A program made the position numbers and the translations under genes. The notes under the pieces were generated by a model. It worked only from the letters and a program-made list of their open reading frames with translations. It ran no database searches and was not told the origin of the DNA. A stretch of 64,000 bases of DNA from Kordia sp. GTDB lineage: Bacteria; Bacteroidota; Bacteroidia; Flavobacteriales; Flavobacteriaceae. Where the stretch lies: NCBI RefSeq assembly GCF_022447245.1, contig NZ_JAKVBC010000004.1, positions 124,001 through 188,000 on the forward strand. The letters run 5' to 3'. Shown piece after piece: positions 17,643 through 27,794 of the stretch (position 1 is the first letter of the stretch; every line of letters starts with the position of its first letter).

Positions 17643-20600
17643 ATGAGAAAACTAGTACTCTTTTTCGTATTGCTAACTGCAATCGTTGGATATTCTCAAC
17701 AATCTCCAGACCCAAGTATTTCAAACCAATTGTACAAGGATGCCCCTGAATGGGCAAAATTGATGTATAGTGAAAATCCAAATGCAAATACAATTGATCA
17801 ATTGTATCGAGAATATTATGAAACACATGAATATGTAAAATCATATCATACACAATATTACAAAAGATGGCGAAGAGCTATCAATCCATTTCTAAATAAT
17901 GAAGGTTTTTACGATCATACTAAAAAACTTCAAGCCATAGAAGCAGCACGAACACTTCAAGGCTCTGTAAACGCTAAACAAGTAGGCAATTGGTCTGTTA
18001 TGGGACCTTTTGAAAGTTATCGTGAAGGCGGTACCGTTTTCAGTGGAGCGCAAACCAATATTTACAGCATTAGTCAATGCTTAAATACTCCGAATGTTTT
18101 ATACTGTGGAACAGAATCTGGAGAAGTATATAAAACTACCAATGGAGGTGACAACTGGACCAATGCTTCAAAAACTTTAGTAACAACTTTAGCGCCACAA
18201 GCGGTGATTGCCAATGGAGGTGTAAGAGCCATTGCAGTACATCCTAACGATCCTGATACTGTATATGCAGGTTCTGGAAGTGAATTATTCAAGACCGTAA
18301 ACGGAGGTATTTCTTGGACCGTTGTATTTGATAGTAATATTCCTTTGTTTGGATATATTGATAATCCTTCAGAAATATTTATCAACCCAACCAATCCTGA
18401 CATTGTTTTTCTTGCTGGAAAAGCAGGTGTTCACCGTTCTACAGATGGTGGATTAAATTGGTCACAAGTTGTAGTGAATGAAGTTTTTGATCTGAAAGCA
18501 CAACCTGGAAACCCGAATACCTTATATGTGGTAAGAAATAATACGGCAACCAATACACATCAATTTTTAAAATCTACGGACGGAGGCGTTGTTTGGTTAG
18601 CACAAACTACAGGTTGGTATAATTCTACAGATCCGAATCGAAGTGTCGTTGGTGCTAAAATTGCTGTCAGTAATGCAGATTCTAATAAAGTATATGCGTT
18701 TTTAATCGGTGATTCTAAAGCTGGTGATAATGGATTTATCGGTCTTTACAAAAGTGATGATGCAGGAGTTTCTTGGGTAAATACAATGGGATATGATGGT
18801 GCACCTTATACAGCAACACATCTGAATTTATTAAATTCTGATCCTTCTGGTGGTGGATTCAATCAAGGGTTTTACAATTGTGCCATCATGGCTTCCAATA
18901 CAAATGCTGATGAAGTATTGGTTGGAGGAATTGGAATGTGGCGATCGAATGATGGTGGACAAACTTTTACCTGTATTTTTAATTACGGCTGCGGAATCCA
19001 CAATCCGATGCACGTAGATATGCAAGATTTTAAAGCTTTTGGAAACGAATATTGGGCCACTACTGATGGAGGTATTTTTAAATCGAACGATTTATTTGCT
19101 ACACAACCCGAATTTAAAATGACAGGTGTCCACGGGACCGATTTTTGGGGATTTGGCTCTGGCTGGAATCGTGACTTATTAGTTGGCGGAACCTTCCACA
19201 ATGGTGTAGATGTATATTCGGAAGGATTTCCTTTTGGAAGTTTCTTAGATTTAGGTGGCGGCGAACCTGCTTCTGGTTATGTAAACCCAGGAACAGAGCA
19301 AATTTATTCAACAAATATTGGTGGTCGTTTTATCCAACAACTATTAGCGGTGCTGTTTTGAATGCTTCCTTTGGAATATCACCAAATGAATCGCCATGGT
19401 TTGCACAATCGTCTGAAATGGAGTTTCATCCAAGTTGTTATAATTATGTATATACTGGGAATTCCAATCAATTATTTAAAAGCGAAAATGCAGGAGCAAG
19501 TTTTGATGCCATTTATACTGCACCTGCAAATAGTCAAGTTTTAGGTATAGAAATTTCACGTATCAATACAGACACTATGTATATTGTTGTGCGTCCAAAT
19601 TCTGGAAATTCGTATTTAGTAAAAACAACTGATGCTTGGGCAAGTACAAGTACAATTACCTTACCAAGTGGCAATGGAACACTAGCTTTGATTAGTTTAG
19701 ACCCTGAAAATGATGAAACAATTTGGTTGGCATATCCTCGTGGCACAAATGGTAATAAAGTATTTAAAAGTAACAACGGTGGTACATCTTGGACTAATGA
19801 AACTTCAAATGAATTAAACGGGCAAAATATTCAAGTATTAACTACTATTGGAGGAACTGATGGCGGTGTGTATGTTGGTACAAGCATGTCTGTTTATTAT
19901 AAAAATAATTCCATGGCTTCATGGACATTGGACAATGCCAACTTACCAACTACTATTGGTGCAAATGACTTACGTCCATTTTATAGAGATGGAAAAATAC
20001 GTTTGGCGAGTTACGGAAAAGGTATTTGGGAAAGTGCTTTGTTTGAAACGCCTTCAAGACCCGTAGCTAAAATTATGGTAGATAAGTTGTCTGCTAATTG
20101 TGCTGGAGATGTTTTTTATTTTGATGATTATTCCATGTTGAATCATACGAATGCTACGTGGGCATGGACGTTTGAAAATGCTAATATTGCGACTTCTTCG
20201 TTACGTAATCCGCAAGTGACTTTTAACGGTACTGGAAGTCATTTAGTAACCTTAACTGTTACCAATGATGCAGGTATTTCGTCAAGTGATTCTATTACAA
20301 TTAATGTAGAAGCGTTGACTAACACAAACCTAGAAGAAGATTTTGAAGTAGCTTTTGTCCCAGAAGGTTGGACACAAGAATCTACTGGGAATTATGCTTG
20401 GACATATGAAAATAATGTAGGTGGTTTTGGACTCAGCACCAATTCGATGGTAGTAAATAATTATGTGATTTCTCAACAAGGAACGTATTGTGATATTATT
20501 GCTCCTTTAAATATGACAAATACTGATGTAACAGATGGTATGCTAACTTTTGATGTTGCCTATGCCTTATATTCAGCTGCATATGCAGATGGACTAGAAG

Positions 20601-21100
20601 TGTATATTTCCACAGATTGTGGCATGACATGGACTTCTGTGTACAGTAAATTTGGAGACGTATTGGCAACAGCGCCAAACACTACGGCTCAATTTGTACC
20701 AACAGCTACACAATGGCGTACAGAATCTATCGATTTAACAAGTTATATTGGTAATGAAAATGTACAAGTAAAGTTTAGAAATGTAAATGCGTATGGACAA
20801 GCTTTATATGTCGACAACATCAATTTAGGAAGTATATTAAGTGTAAATGAAGTTGCAACTGATGCGATTAGCTTCTTCCCAAATCCTGTAAAAAGTAATG
20901 ATGCAGTTTTTGTAAAAAGCACCAAAGATGAAGACATTAAGTTTTCATTATACAACATTCAAGGAAAATTGATAGGAACTATATTTACACAAACCAATAC
21001 ACCTATTCCAACGCAGCAATGGGATTTAAGTGCTGGCGTGTATTTATACAATATCCGTTCAAATAATAAAATAAAGAAAGGAAAATTGATTGTGTATTGA
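17643..21100 (+). pseudogene. T9SS-secreted BNR-propeller/PKD protein, split by one frameshift near 19334
   Basis: The first part (17643-19361) begins with a signal peptide (MRKLVLFFVLLTAIVGYSQ) and carries BNR/Asp-box repeats (KTTNGGDNWTN, KTVNGGISWTV, RSTDGGLNWSQ, RSNDGGQTF). It ends at TGA. The second part continues at once in another frame (LNASFGISPNESPWFAQ) with more repeats, a PKD-like domain (TWAWTFENANI...VTLTVTNDAG), a jelly-roll region (LEEDFEVAFVPEGW) and a T9SS type A tail (SFFPNPVKSNDAVFV...KKGKLIVY). Restoring one C at the CC of 19334-19335 gives a continuous ~1150-residue protein. No ATG opens the second part (only TTG 19358). It is a broken or mis-sequenced single gene. Confidence 0.8.
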
Positions 21101-21127
21101 TAGGCAATCAAAGATCACTGATTAATT

Positions 21128-21689
21128 ATGGGCGTAAATATTACTGCGATTTTTCCTCAGAAGCTATCTGAAGAAATAATTCATCATCTTATAGATCAAA
21201 TCGAGTCGCAAAAATGTCTTTCTATAAAAGACTTTTACAATACCACTGTATCAAAAGGATTTCCTGAAAGTTCACACACACTTGTACAATGGTATGTAAA
21301 TGAAGAGAAAGTTTCAAAAAGACCAAAATTACCCAACATAAATGCTGCAATTGCAATACCTGAACAACTAACACTACAGTTTAGTAATACTGGATTTTCA
21401 CTTTGGAGTATGATTAGAGCGCATATAGCAATTTCAGAAGAGCCAGAAATCGCAGCTAAATTTAAGCTTATGTGTACAGAAATTGCGAATAAAGACAAAT
21501 GTCACCGAATGTTGGATTATGGGCGATGACAATCCTATTTATCATACTTTTATTCAAAATAAAGATTTTAAATCGGTAGCTTCACAAACACTACAAGCCG
21601 CAGGTATTGAGGAACTTTATCAAGAAATAGAATTCGATGACGAGTGTAATTACACTATCAAAGGATATTGCAAATTAATACTAACTTAA
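21128..21689 (+). pseudogene. Hypothetical cytosolic protein gene with a probable frameshift near 21521
   Basis: The first frame gives MGVNITAIFPQKLSEEIIHH onward for 133 codons and stops at 21529. A second frame, overlapping at 21483, carries on with DDNPIYHTFIQNKDFKSVAS to 21689. The junction sits at GGGCGATGAC (21521-21530), where removing one base joins MLDYG to DDNPIYHTF. The product would be ~186 residues, soluble and acidic, with no signal peptide. I do not recognise it. It follows the propeller gene closely (27 bp). Confidence 0.6.
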
Positions 21690-21796
21690 ATACATATTCA
21701 AAGTAGCACAATGTTGCAGGAAAAAAACCGCCATTTGGCTACTTCATCCCTTTTTAGTTTGACTATTTTTGAAGGAAATCAATTAAAATTACCACA

Positions 21797-23107
21797 ATGA
21801 AATACCATCCAATAGATCGTAACCTATTTATCAAGAATAGAAAAAACTTCATGGCACAGATGAAACCAAGTAGTTTGGCTGTGTTCAATTCAAATGATAT
21901 TTACCCTATTAGTGCTGATAGTACCATGCCTTTTGAGCAACATAGAGATATCTTTTACCTCAGCGGCGTAGATCAGGAGGAAAGTATTTTGGTATTGTTT
22001 CCAGATTGCCCAAAAGAAAAACATCGTGAAATTTTATTCTTAAAAGAAACCAACGAGCATATTGCCATTTGGGAAGGTGAAAAATTAACCAAAGAAGCTG
22101 CTTTGGCAACGTCTGGAATTAAAACCGTGTATTGGTTGCAAGACTTAGAAAAAGTGATGTTTGAAATCATGACGCAATGCGATACAGTGTATATCAATAC
22201 AAATGAACATTACCGTGCCAGTGTAGAAACGGAAACACGTGAAGATCGTTTTACAAAATGGTTAAAAGACAAATATCCTGCACACAGTGTTGCCAAAAGT
22301 AATCCTATTTTACAACGTTTACGTTCTGTAAAAGATCAAATTGAGATTGATTTGATGCAGCAAGCATGTGATATCACTGAAAAAGGTTTCCGTAGATTAT
22401 TGAGCTTTGTAAAACCAGGCGTTTGGGAGTATGAAATTGAAGCAGAATTAATTCATGAGTTCTTAAGAAATCGCTCTAAAAAATTTGCCTATACACCAAT
22501 TGTTGCTTCTGGAAATAACGCAAATGTATTGCACTATATTGAGAACAATCAGCAATGTAAAGCTGGCGATTTAATTTTGATGGACGTTGGAGCTGAATAC
22601 GCAAATTATGCAAGTGATATGACACGTACAATTCCTGTATCTGGTCGTTTTACTGAGCGTCAAAAAGCAGTATACAATGCCGTAAATCGTGTAAAGGATG
22701 AAGCTACAAAAATGTTAATTCCGGGAACTATTTGGGCAGATTATCATGTTGAAGTTGGAAAAATTATGACTTCAGAATTGTTGGGCTTAGGTTTATTGGA
22801 CAAAGCAGACGTACAAAATGAAAATCCAGATTGGCCAGCATATAAAAAGTACTTTATGCATGGAACTTCGCATCATATCGGATTAGACACGCATGATTAC
22901 GGAATCTTAACAGAACCGATGACAGCTAATATGGTATTTACGGTAGAACCGGGAATTTATTTACCAGATGAAGGTTTTGGAGTTCGTTTAGAAGATGATG
23001 TTGTCATTCAAGAAACGGGAGAACCATTCAACTTAATGCGCAATATTCCTATTGAAGCAGACGAAATAGAAGATTTAATGAATCAAAAGATTATACTTAG
23101 CCATTAG
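21797..23107 (+). CDS. Aminopeptidase P family metallopeptidase (M24)
   Basis: The 436-residue protein has an AMP_N N-terminal domain (residues 1-~150: DSTMPFEQHRDIFYLSGVDQ) and a pita-bread catalytic domain. The metal ligands are visible: two Asp in LMDVGAEYANYASDMTRT, His in MHGTSHHIGLDTHD, Glu in FTVEPGIYLPDEG and Glu in FGVRLEDDVVI. It removes N-terminal residues preceding proline and lacks a signal peptide, so it acts in the cytosol. It is monocistronic with a strong terminator after it. Confidence 0.93.
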   Translation: MKYHPIDRNLFIKNRKNFMAQMKPSSLAVFNSNDIYPISADSTMPFEQHRDIFYLSGVDQEESILVLFPDCPKEKHREILFLKETNEHIAIWEGEKLTKEAALATSGIKTVYWLQDLEKVMFEIMTQCDTVYINTNEHYRASVETETREDRFTKWLKDKYPAHSVAKSNPILQRLRSVKDQIEIDLMQQACDITEKGFRRLLSFVKPGVWEYEIEAELIHEFLRNRSKKFAYTPIVASGNNANVLHYIENNQQCKAGDLILMDVGAEYANYASDMTRTIPVSGRFTERQKAVYNAVNRVKDEATKMLIPGTIWADYHVEVGKIMTSELLGLGLLDKADVQNENPDWPAYKKYFMHGTSHHIGLDTHDYGILTEPMTANMVFTVEPGIYLPDEGFGVRLEDDVVIQETGEPFNLMRNIPIEADEIEDLMNQKIILSH

Positions 23108-23151
23108 CGTTTAGCTTTTGGCTTTTTTATTTTTTGAATCTTAAGTTTTAT

Positions 23152-23198
23152 AATAGTCTTTACTATCGAATTCATTGATAGTTAAAGACTATTTTTTT
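23152..23198 (+). terminator. Strong intrinsic terminator after the aminopeptidase P gene
   Basis: AATAGTCTTTA (23152-23162) pairs perfectly with TAAAGACTATT (23183-23193), extended by CTATC/GATAG with one bulged T, and is followed by a run of T. Confidence 0.85.
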
Positions 23199-23291
23199 GA
23201 ATTCTAAATACTAAACTCCCATAACTCATTCGTAATTGTCTATTGCTACTTTTTACCTATCTTTAGTTTTCATCAACTCATTACCATTGGA

Positions 23292-23945
23292 ATGAAAATA
23301 AAGTGGAAATATGCTTTGGGCGAAATATTAATTGTCATTATTGGTATTTCCATTGCTTTTTGGTTAAACAATTGGAAAGAAAACAGTGCTAATCAACAGC
23401 AAAAAAAGCAATATTTAGAAAATTTAGTACTTGATATTCAACAAGAAATCAATCAGCTTGAAGAAAATCAAAAAAGTATACATGATAAACTTCGAAGAAT
23501 AAAAGTTATCAGACCATTCTTAGGTGTCAATGAAGGAAACAGGGATAGTATTGCAAGACATATTTTCAATTTAGCACGTACCATTAATTTTCATCCAGAA
23601 AATACAACACACCAAACATTGATAAATTCTAGAGATATGAAACTCATTAATGATTTTCAACTTCGAAGAAATATGGAAGAACACTATGCGTTTCACAAGC
23701 AGGTTTTGCAAAATTATGAGCGAATTCATAAAATTCATGAAAATTACCTAGGTGACTTTTTCATCCATGAAATTGATTATACAAACATGTAAAAAGGACA
23801 GTATGATTTTCTAGAAAAACCGTTACTTAGGAACATTGTACAAAGTCTAGAAGGCTCATATTATATGGTGTTAAAAGGAAATAAAGAATGTATAGAGAGT
23901 AACCAAAAACTCTTGGCAAAAGTTGAAGAAGAATTGGAAAAATGA
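23292..23945 (+). pseudogene. DUF6090-type membrane protein gene with one in-frame stop
   Basis: The frame encodes a single N-terminal membrane helix (KWKYALGEILIVIIGISIAF) followed by a coiled-coil soluble region (QQQKKQYLENLVLDIQQEIN), as in the flavobacterial DUF6090 family, whose function is unknown. Codon 167 is TAA (23790-23792), but the same frame continues for 50 clean codons (KGQYDFLEKPLLRN ... KVEEELEK) to TGA 23943-23945, which is where I would expect the family to end. A single C-to-T change from CAA (Gln) explains the TAA. The truncated 166-residue form may still be made. Confidence 0.7.
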
Positions 23946-23976
23946 TTCAAATTTTTAACATAGAACACTTAAAAAG

Positions 23977-24567
23977 ATGATTTGCCATATTGAACCCTTC
24001 GACCATATTCGCTTGCGTCCGCAATGGTATTTTAAAACTTTGTTTGAAGAAAAAACGCTTGATTCGCTTCCACTAGAAATGATTCAATATACTATTGATC
24101 ATGGTAGTACAAAAATTACCGTGAATCTATATGTTGATTCTTTTTCTGTGGAATTTAACTCGAGCATGTCTTTGGAAGTATATCACGATTATTTGGGTGA
24201 CATTACACAGGCAGAAGCTGTTTTGGTAAAGACTACTAATTTCCCTGAACTTTGGAAAGAAGGAGTTTTGGAATCTGGACTTTGTGGATCAGTGGGTTTA
24301 ATACGAATCAATGCAACTTCCGAATGGTGTTCACTACTCACCTATTCCAATGGAGAAAAAGGAGTGTTTTCTTTTAAAGAAGGAAAAACCGAAACGAGAA
24401 CTATCTGCGGAAGCGACGAACAAAAAAATTATACAAAACTAACCGTAAAACCTGCTCCAACTATCTTTCCTAATTTGACTATCAGCCCAACAACCTTGCA
24501 AAAAAAGATTGATGAAATACATAAAAAGTTACATAAAACAGCTATTCAACTACATATTAAAAAATAA
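23977..24567 (+). CDS. GyrB/ParE-like (GHKL-fold) protein lacking ATPase residues
   Basis: The 196-residue protein resembles, by eye, the N-terminal ATPase domain of type II topoisomerase B subunits. HIRLRPQWYF mirrors the 'VRKRPGMYIG' region, LESGLCGSVGLIRINATSEW mirrors the 'GVGASVVNALS' helix, and SNGEKGVFSFKEGK mirrors the following strand pair. The Glu/Asn of the N box is not seen (LEMIQYTIDHGS) and there is no transducer or TOPRIM domain, so ATP hydrolysis is unlikely. Role unknown; this is a distant-similarity call. It follows the broken DUF6090 gene by 31 bp. Confidence 0.6.
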   Translation: MICHIEPFDHIRLRPQWYFKTLFEEKTLDSLPLEMIQYTIDHGSTKITVNLYVDSFSVEFNSSMSLEVYHDYLGDITQAEAVLVKTTNFPELWKEGVLESGLCGSVGLIRINATSEWCSLLTYSNGEKGVFSFKEGKTETRTICGSDEQKNYTKLTVKPAPTIFPNLTISPTTLQKKIDEIHKKLHKTAIQLHIKK

Positions 24568-24593
24568 AAAAAGCGAACTCAAAAGAGCTCGCT
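24565..24593 (-). terminator. Terminator between convergent genes, best for the cupredoxin operon
   Basis: AGCGAACTC (24572-24580) and GAGCTCGCT (24585-24593) pair with one G-T wobble around AAAA. Read leftward, the stem is followed by a T tract, so it closes the operon ending at 24626. Confidence 0.8.
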
Positions 24594-24625
24594 TCTCACT
24601 ATCAATCATGAAAAAACAATAGTAG

Positions 24626-25006
24626 TTACTCTACTATTAAGGTATATTGTGGCGTAGGATTTAATGGGCAAAAGTATACGTACTCACCTTTTTTAAGCGT
24701 TACTTCTTTTGAGTGTCCTGTCGCGTTATTTTTTACTACTTCTGTTACGTAAGCGTTTTTAATGTGATTAGCAGCATCTGTTTTTCCTTTTGGTGCTAAT
24801 ACGAATCCAACATCATGTCCAACTCCTGTGTTAGCAATTTCAAAAACGTATATTCCTTCTGAAAGCGTAATAGATTTTTGTGTAAACTCACCTTTAGTTT
24901 GTTCTAAAGAAACTGTTTTTACACCTTTCTTCATCATTTTGTTTTGTGCTTGCGTATTCATTGAAAACCCTACGAATAATACTAAGATTGCGATTAATTT
25001 TTTCAT
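24626..25006 (-). CDS. Exported cupredoxin-like protein
   Basis: The 126-residue product has a signal peptide (ending NTQAQ) and a single cupredoxin-like beta-sandwich. GVGHDVGFVLAP supplies a possible histidine ligand and EYVYFCPLNPTPQYTLIVE a cysteine ligand. The usual second His/Met after the Cys is replaced by a Pro/Thr-rich loop, so classic type 1 copper binding is uncertain. It is the last gene of a leftward group with an NTF2-like gene, an AhpD-like gene and a tiny zinc-ribbon gene. Together they suggest a redox or metal stress response (inference). Confidence 0.75.
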   Translation of the reverse strand: MKKLIAILVLFVGFSMNTQAQNKMMKKGVKTVSLEQTKGEFTQKSITLSEGIYVFEIANTGVGHDVGFVLAPKGKTDAANHIKNAYVTEVVKNNATGHSKEVTLKKGEYVYFCPLNPTPQYTLIVE

Positions 25007-25102
25007 TGTTCTTGGTTTTAAAATATTATGTATTTGTTATTAATTTTTGTGTGAATCTAATTGTGTAAAAGATTCGTATTTATATTTATGTTTAAGGGTA
25101 TG

Positions 25103-25459
25103 TTATGCGTGATAGTAACGTTCTCTATAGATTTTTCCATCTTTCCATTCTGTAGCAACTGCTTGTTCAGAAAGCATGGTACTTCCATCTTTTAATTTCA
25201 ATTCCATTTCGGCTGTATAGAAAGAATGGTTTCCATTTACAGCAAGATTTTTTACATCGTATCTTACAAATTCTTCCAACTGATTGTTAATGAAATCGTG
25301 TTCAAAATCGACATTAAACTTTTTTCCTTTTTTAGGTGCTCCATTTGCTTCTCTTAATTCAACTTCATCATGTAGATATGTTTCCATTGCTTCGATAAAA
25401 GCTCCTTTTGCTAAAAGTTCATGAACGTGTTTTAAATTTTTCTTTATTTGGTCTTCCAT
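25103..25459 (-). CDS. SnoaL/NTF2-like cytosolic protein
   Basis: The 118-residue protein has no signal peptide and shows the NTF2-like pattern: HELLAKGAFIEAMETYLHDE (first helix and acidic strand), VELREANGAPKKGKK, and VATEWKDGKIYRERYYHA at the C-terminus. Such small alpha+beta cones bind or isomerise small molecules. It lies between the AhpD-like and cupredoxin genes, with gaps of ~100 bp on both sides, in the same orientation. Confidence 0.85.
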   Translation of the reverse strand: MEDQIKKNLKHVHELLAKGAFIEAMETYLHDEVELREANGAPKKGKKFNVDFEHDFINNQLEEFVRYDVKNLAVNGNHSFYTAEMELKLKDGSTMLSEQAVATEWKDGKIYRERYYHA

Positions 25460-25580
25460 AATTGGTTAATTTTTATTGTTATTGATTATTGGGAAATGAA
25501 TTCCTGAATCTTATTCCTAAAACTCAGGAAATTCATGTGGTTTTTTAGGCTTCTTCTGTCGCTTAGAACCAGCCTAGATG

Positions 25581-26138
25581 TTATTGAGCTACTGTAAATT
25601 TTCCTGCTTCAACACTTGGAAAATCGATTTCTGTTTCAGCAATGTGATTTACATAGTTTGTCAATGTATTAGCAACTACGTTCAATACGATTTCTAAAAC
25701 ATCTCCATCATTATATCCTGCTGCTTTTACTGCTGCAATTTCTTCTCCTGTAACTTGTCCTCTGTTTTTTGTTACGCTTTGTGCAAATTGTAATCCTGCT
25801 TGTACTTTAGCATCGTTTGCTACTCCTTGACGACTTGCTTCGGTTTGCTCTTCTGTCAATCCGTTCATTTTTCCGATAGCAGTGTGTGCTGATAAACAGT
25901 AGTTACATGTATTTTCTTCTGCGATAGCTAAAGCTAATTGCTCTCTGAATTTGTTGCTAAAGTTCCCACTAGCTGTTAATTCACCTAAGCTTAAATATGA
26001 TTTTAACGTTGCAGGAGAATTTCCGAATACTTTAATTAGGTTTGGAATGAATCCTTATTTGTTTTGTACTGCATTAAATAATTCTTTTGCTTCTCCTGTA
26101 GTTGCTTCTGGGTTTAAAGTTTCAATTCTTGTACTCAT
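25581..26138 (-). pseudogene. AhpD-like carboxymuconolactone decarboxylase family gene with one in-frame stop
   Basis: The full frame starts at ATG 26138 (MSTRIETLNPEATTGEAKEL) and ends at TAA 25581-25583, 186 codons. Codon 28 is TAA (26055-26057) in the context ELFNAVQNK-stop-GFIPNLIKVFGN; relatives have an amino acid there, and CAA (Gln) to TAA is one C-to-T change. The rest is intact: EENTCNYCLSAHTAIG with the CxxC redox pair and downstream His of AhpD-type peroxidase partners. An internal ATG at 25868 follows the CxxC site and would make only a dead fragment. A downstream re-start or sequencing error cannot be ruled out. Confidence 0.75.
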
Positions 26139-26184
26139 AATTTTGTTTTTTTAATAGTTTTTTATTTTGTTATATGTGTTTGTT

Positions 26185-26283
26185 TTAGTTTTTGCATTCA
26201 CAGATTTGTCTCTCTGGATATTGCTCGTCGTATTCTTGGTATCCCCAGCAATTTGGGCAAACGGTATTTTCAATATTTTTCAT
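26185..26283 (-). CDS. 32-residue CPNCWG zinc-ribbon-like small protein
   Basis: A short frame starts at ATG 26283 and ends at TAA 26185. The product opens MKNIENTVCPNCWGYQEYDE and ends with ERQICECKN, so it has a CPNC knuckle and a CEC pair, enough for one zinc site. It lies 46 bp upstream of the AhpD-like gene in the same direction, downstream of the operator-like repeats. I believe similar CPNCWGYQEY peptides accompany AhpD-like genes in related bacteria, but I cannot check this here. Confidence 0.65.
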   Translation of the reverse strand: MKNIENTVCPNCWGYQEYDEQYPERQICECKN

Positions 26284-26700
26284 AATTCTTGGTCTTTTGT
26301 TTTCAACTTTTCAAACTGCAATTTTCTTTACCTATTTATAGTTCTAAAAGCGTTGTTTCATTTGAACAGTACAAAGATGCGGCGGAAAGGTGTTTCGAAA
26401 AATGGACAAAAGTTCCTAAGAATTGGACAAATGGGAATTTGATAGTTAGATTGTGAAATTTGTTAGACTTTTAGACTGATTTATATAGAGAAACTATGCA
26501 TATACTGTCTAGCTAAACTTGGTTTACTTTCTCATAATAAACTAAGGATTGTTATTAAGAGTGATAGTGAAGTCATCTGTTTTGTATTACGCTCCTATTC
26601 TATAAAGAAACAATCGTGTATTCGTGGTCAAAAATAATATGCGAAATGACACTTTGAGTATATAAGTAGCTACGCGAAGCGATCCAAAAGCGAAGCGATC
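26284..26700. other. Control region between the AraC gene and the small redox operon
   Basis: The ~420 bp hold no intact gene. They contain the tandem TGGACAAA sites (26403-26431) and, at the AraC end, GCGAAGCGATCC twice (26674-26685 and 26690-26701). A -7-like CATCTTTG occurs on the minus strand near 26375-26385, one base from the consensus. Confidence 0.5.
26403..26431. promoter_or_regulatory. Tandem TGGACAAA sites spaced 21 bp, candidate AraC operator
   Basis: TGGACAAA occurs at 26403-26410 and again at 26424-26431, 21 bp apart, i.e. two helical turns on one DNA face. This is the arrangement bound by AraC-family proteins, and an AraC gene is ~270 bp away. The site lies ~120 bp upstream of the zinc-ribbon/AhpD-like operon. 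Confidence 0.5.
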
Positions 26701-27546
26701 CTACTTCTTATGTTCCGCTTTAAAGTTTAAGGGAGATTTTTGAGTGGCTTTGGTAAAAAAGCGTGTAAAATAGGCTGGATCATTAAAGCCCAAATCAAAA
26801 GCAATTTCTTTTACAGAATGTTCTGAATATAATAATTGACGTTTGGCTTCTAGAATAATTCGGTTTTTGATGAAGTCACTAGGTGTTGCCGTTCCAAGTT
26901 TTTGAAAATGTTTGGTAATGGACTTTGGAGAAACGCCCAAACGATCTGCATAAGCAGAAACTGAATGCATTTTTTTAAAATTCTGTTCTACCAATACACT
27001 AAAATCTTTGTAGAGTTTGGTTTCCGTTTCTTCTTTTACGATAAAGTCTTCTTTCTTTACACGAACCGAATGAATGATAAATTGCTTCAAATAGCTTTGC
27101 AACATATCATACTGTCCAGAGTTTTCATTATTAAACTCTTCAATTAAATCTTCCAATAACAAACTCAAGCGTTGAATATCTTTTGGTTTCGGAATCACAT
27201 ACGGTGAATCGTATACATTATTAAACAACACACCATTACAGGAAATCTCTTGATCATGAGTTTGAATACAATAAAAATAACGTTGAAAAGATAGCTTATA
27301 CGCTTCTTTGATTTTCTCTGAACTTACTGAAAAAACTTGTCCTGGCGACAAAAAGAAAATGATATTTCCTTCAAATGTATATTCTTCAAAATCGATATGA
27401 TACGTTCCTTTTCCTTCCCTAATCCAATAAATGGTATATGGATCTACTTGTTCGGGTTTATTAACAACAAAGGCTTTTTCAAATTGCACAACACTTAATG
27501 AAAAAGTGTTTTCATACGTATAGGTAGTAATATCTTGAACTGCCAT
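26701..27546 (-). CDS. AraC-family transcriptional regulator
   Basis: The 281-residue protein has an N-terminal cupin-like sensor (YWIREGKGTYHIDFEEYTFE, IIFFLSPGQVFSV) and a C-terminal double helix-turn-helix (residues ~190-281). The first HTH is AYADRLGVSPKSITKHFQ, the second VKEIAFDLGFNDPAYFTRFF with the usual LGF-D-YF pattern. The ligand is unknown. It is followed in the same direction by a long control region and then the redox operon. It most likely activates that operon through the tandem TGGACAAA sites (inference). Confidence 0.93.
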   Translation of the reverse strand: MAVQDITTYTYENTFSLSVVQFEKAFVVNKPEQVDPYTIYWIREGKGTYHIDFEEYTFEGNIIFFLSPGQVFSVSSEKIKEAYKLSFQRYFYCIQTHDQEISCNGVLFNNVYDSPYVIPKPKDIQRLSLLLEDLIEEFNNENSGQYDMLQSYLKQFIIHSVRVKKEDFIVKEETETKLYKDFSVLVEQNFKKMHSVSAYADRLGVSPKSITKHFQKLGTATPSDFIKNRIILEAKRQLLYSEHSVKEIAFDLGFNDPAYFTRFFTKATQKSPLNFKAEHKK

Positions 27547-27794
27547 GTTTGATTTTTCTTTTTTCTAAATGATTGATGCAATATTGGTCGTAATAGGTAA
27601 TGATTATTTACGTAAAAAATTAGATTCGCTGTGCTTTTATAACGCTAACACTTTTAGATTTTCCCAAACGTTAGTTCGAGTGAATTTGTGAAACAAATTT
27701 GTATCGAGAATTACTCAGAAATTATATTTTTTCTACGGTAACTGAATCTGTGGCATTGGTTCACATAAAGTTTTCTCTACTATTTTGGTACGGA

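Noticed and set aside
19358-21100. Independent second gene starting at 19358
   Set aside because: It would need a TTG start inside a propeller domain with no signal peptide; one inserted base fuses it to the preceding frame with a signal peptide.
26167-26442. Rightward 91-codon frame opposite the small zinc-ribbon gene
   Set aside because: Hydrophobic, low-complexity translation without a family pattern; the opposite strand has the CPNCWG peptide and the operon direction.
27683-27699. AATTTGT-GAA-ACAAATT hairpin downstream of brnQ
   Set aside because: Perfect but very short and A/T only, upstream of the AraC gene and with no T-tract in the leftward sense; too weak to call a terminator.
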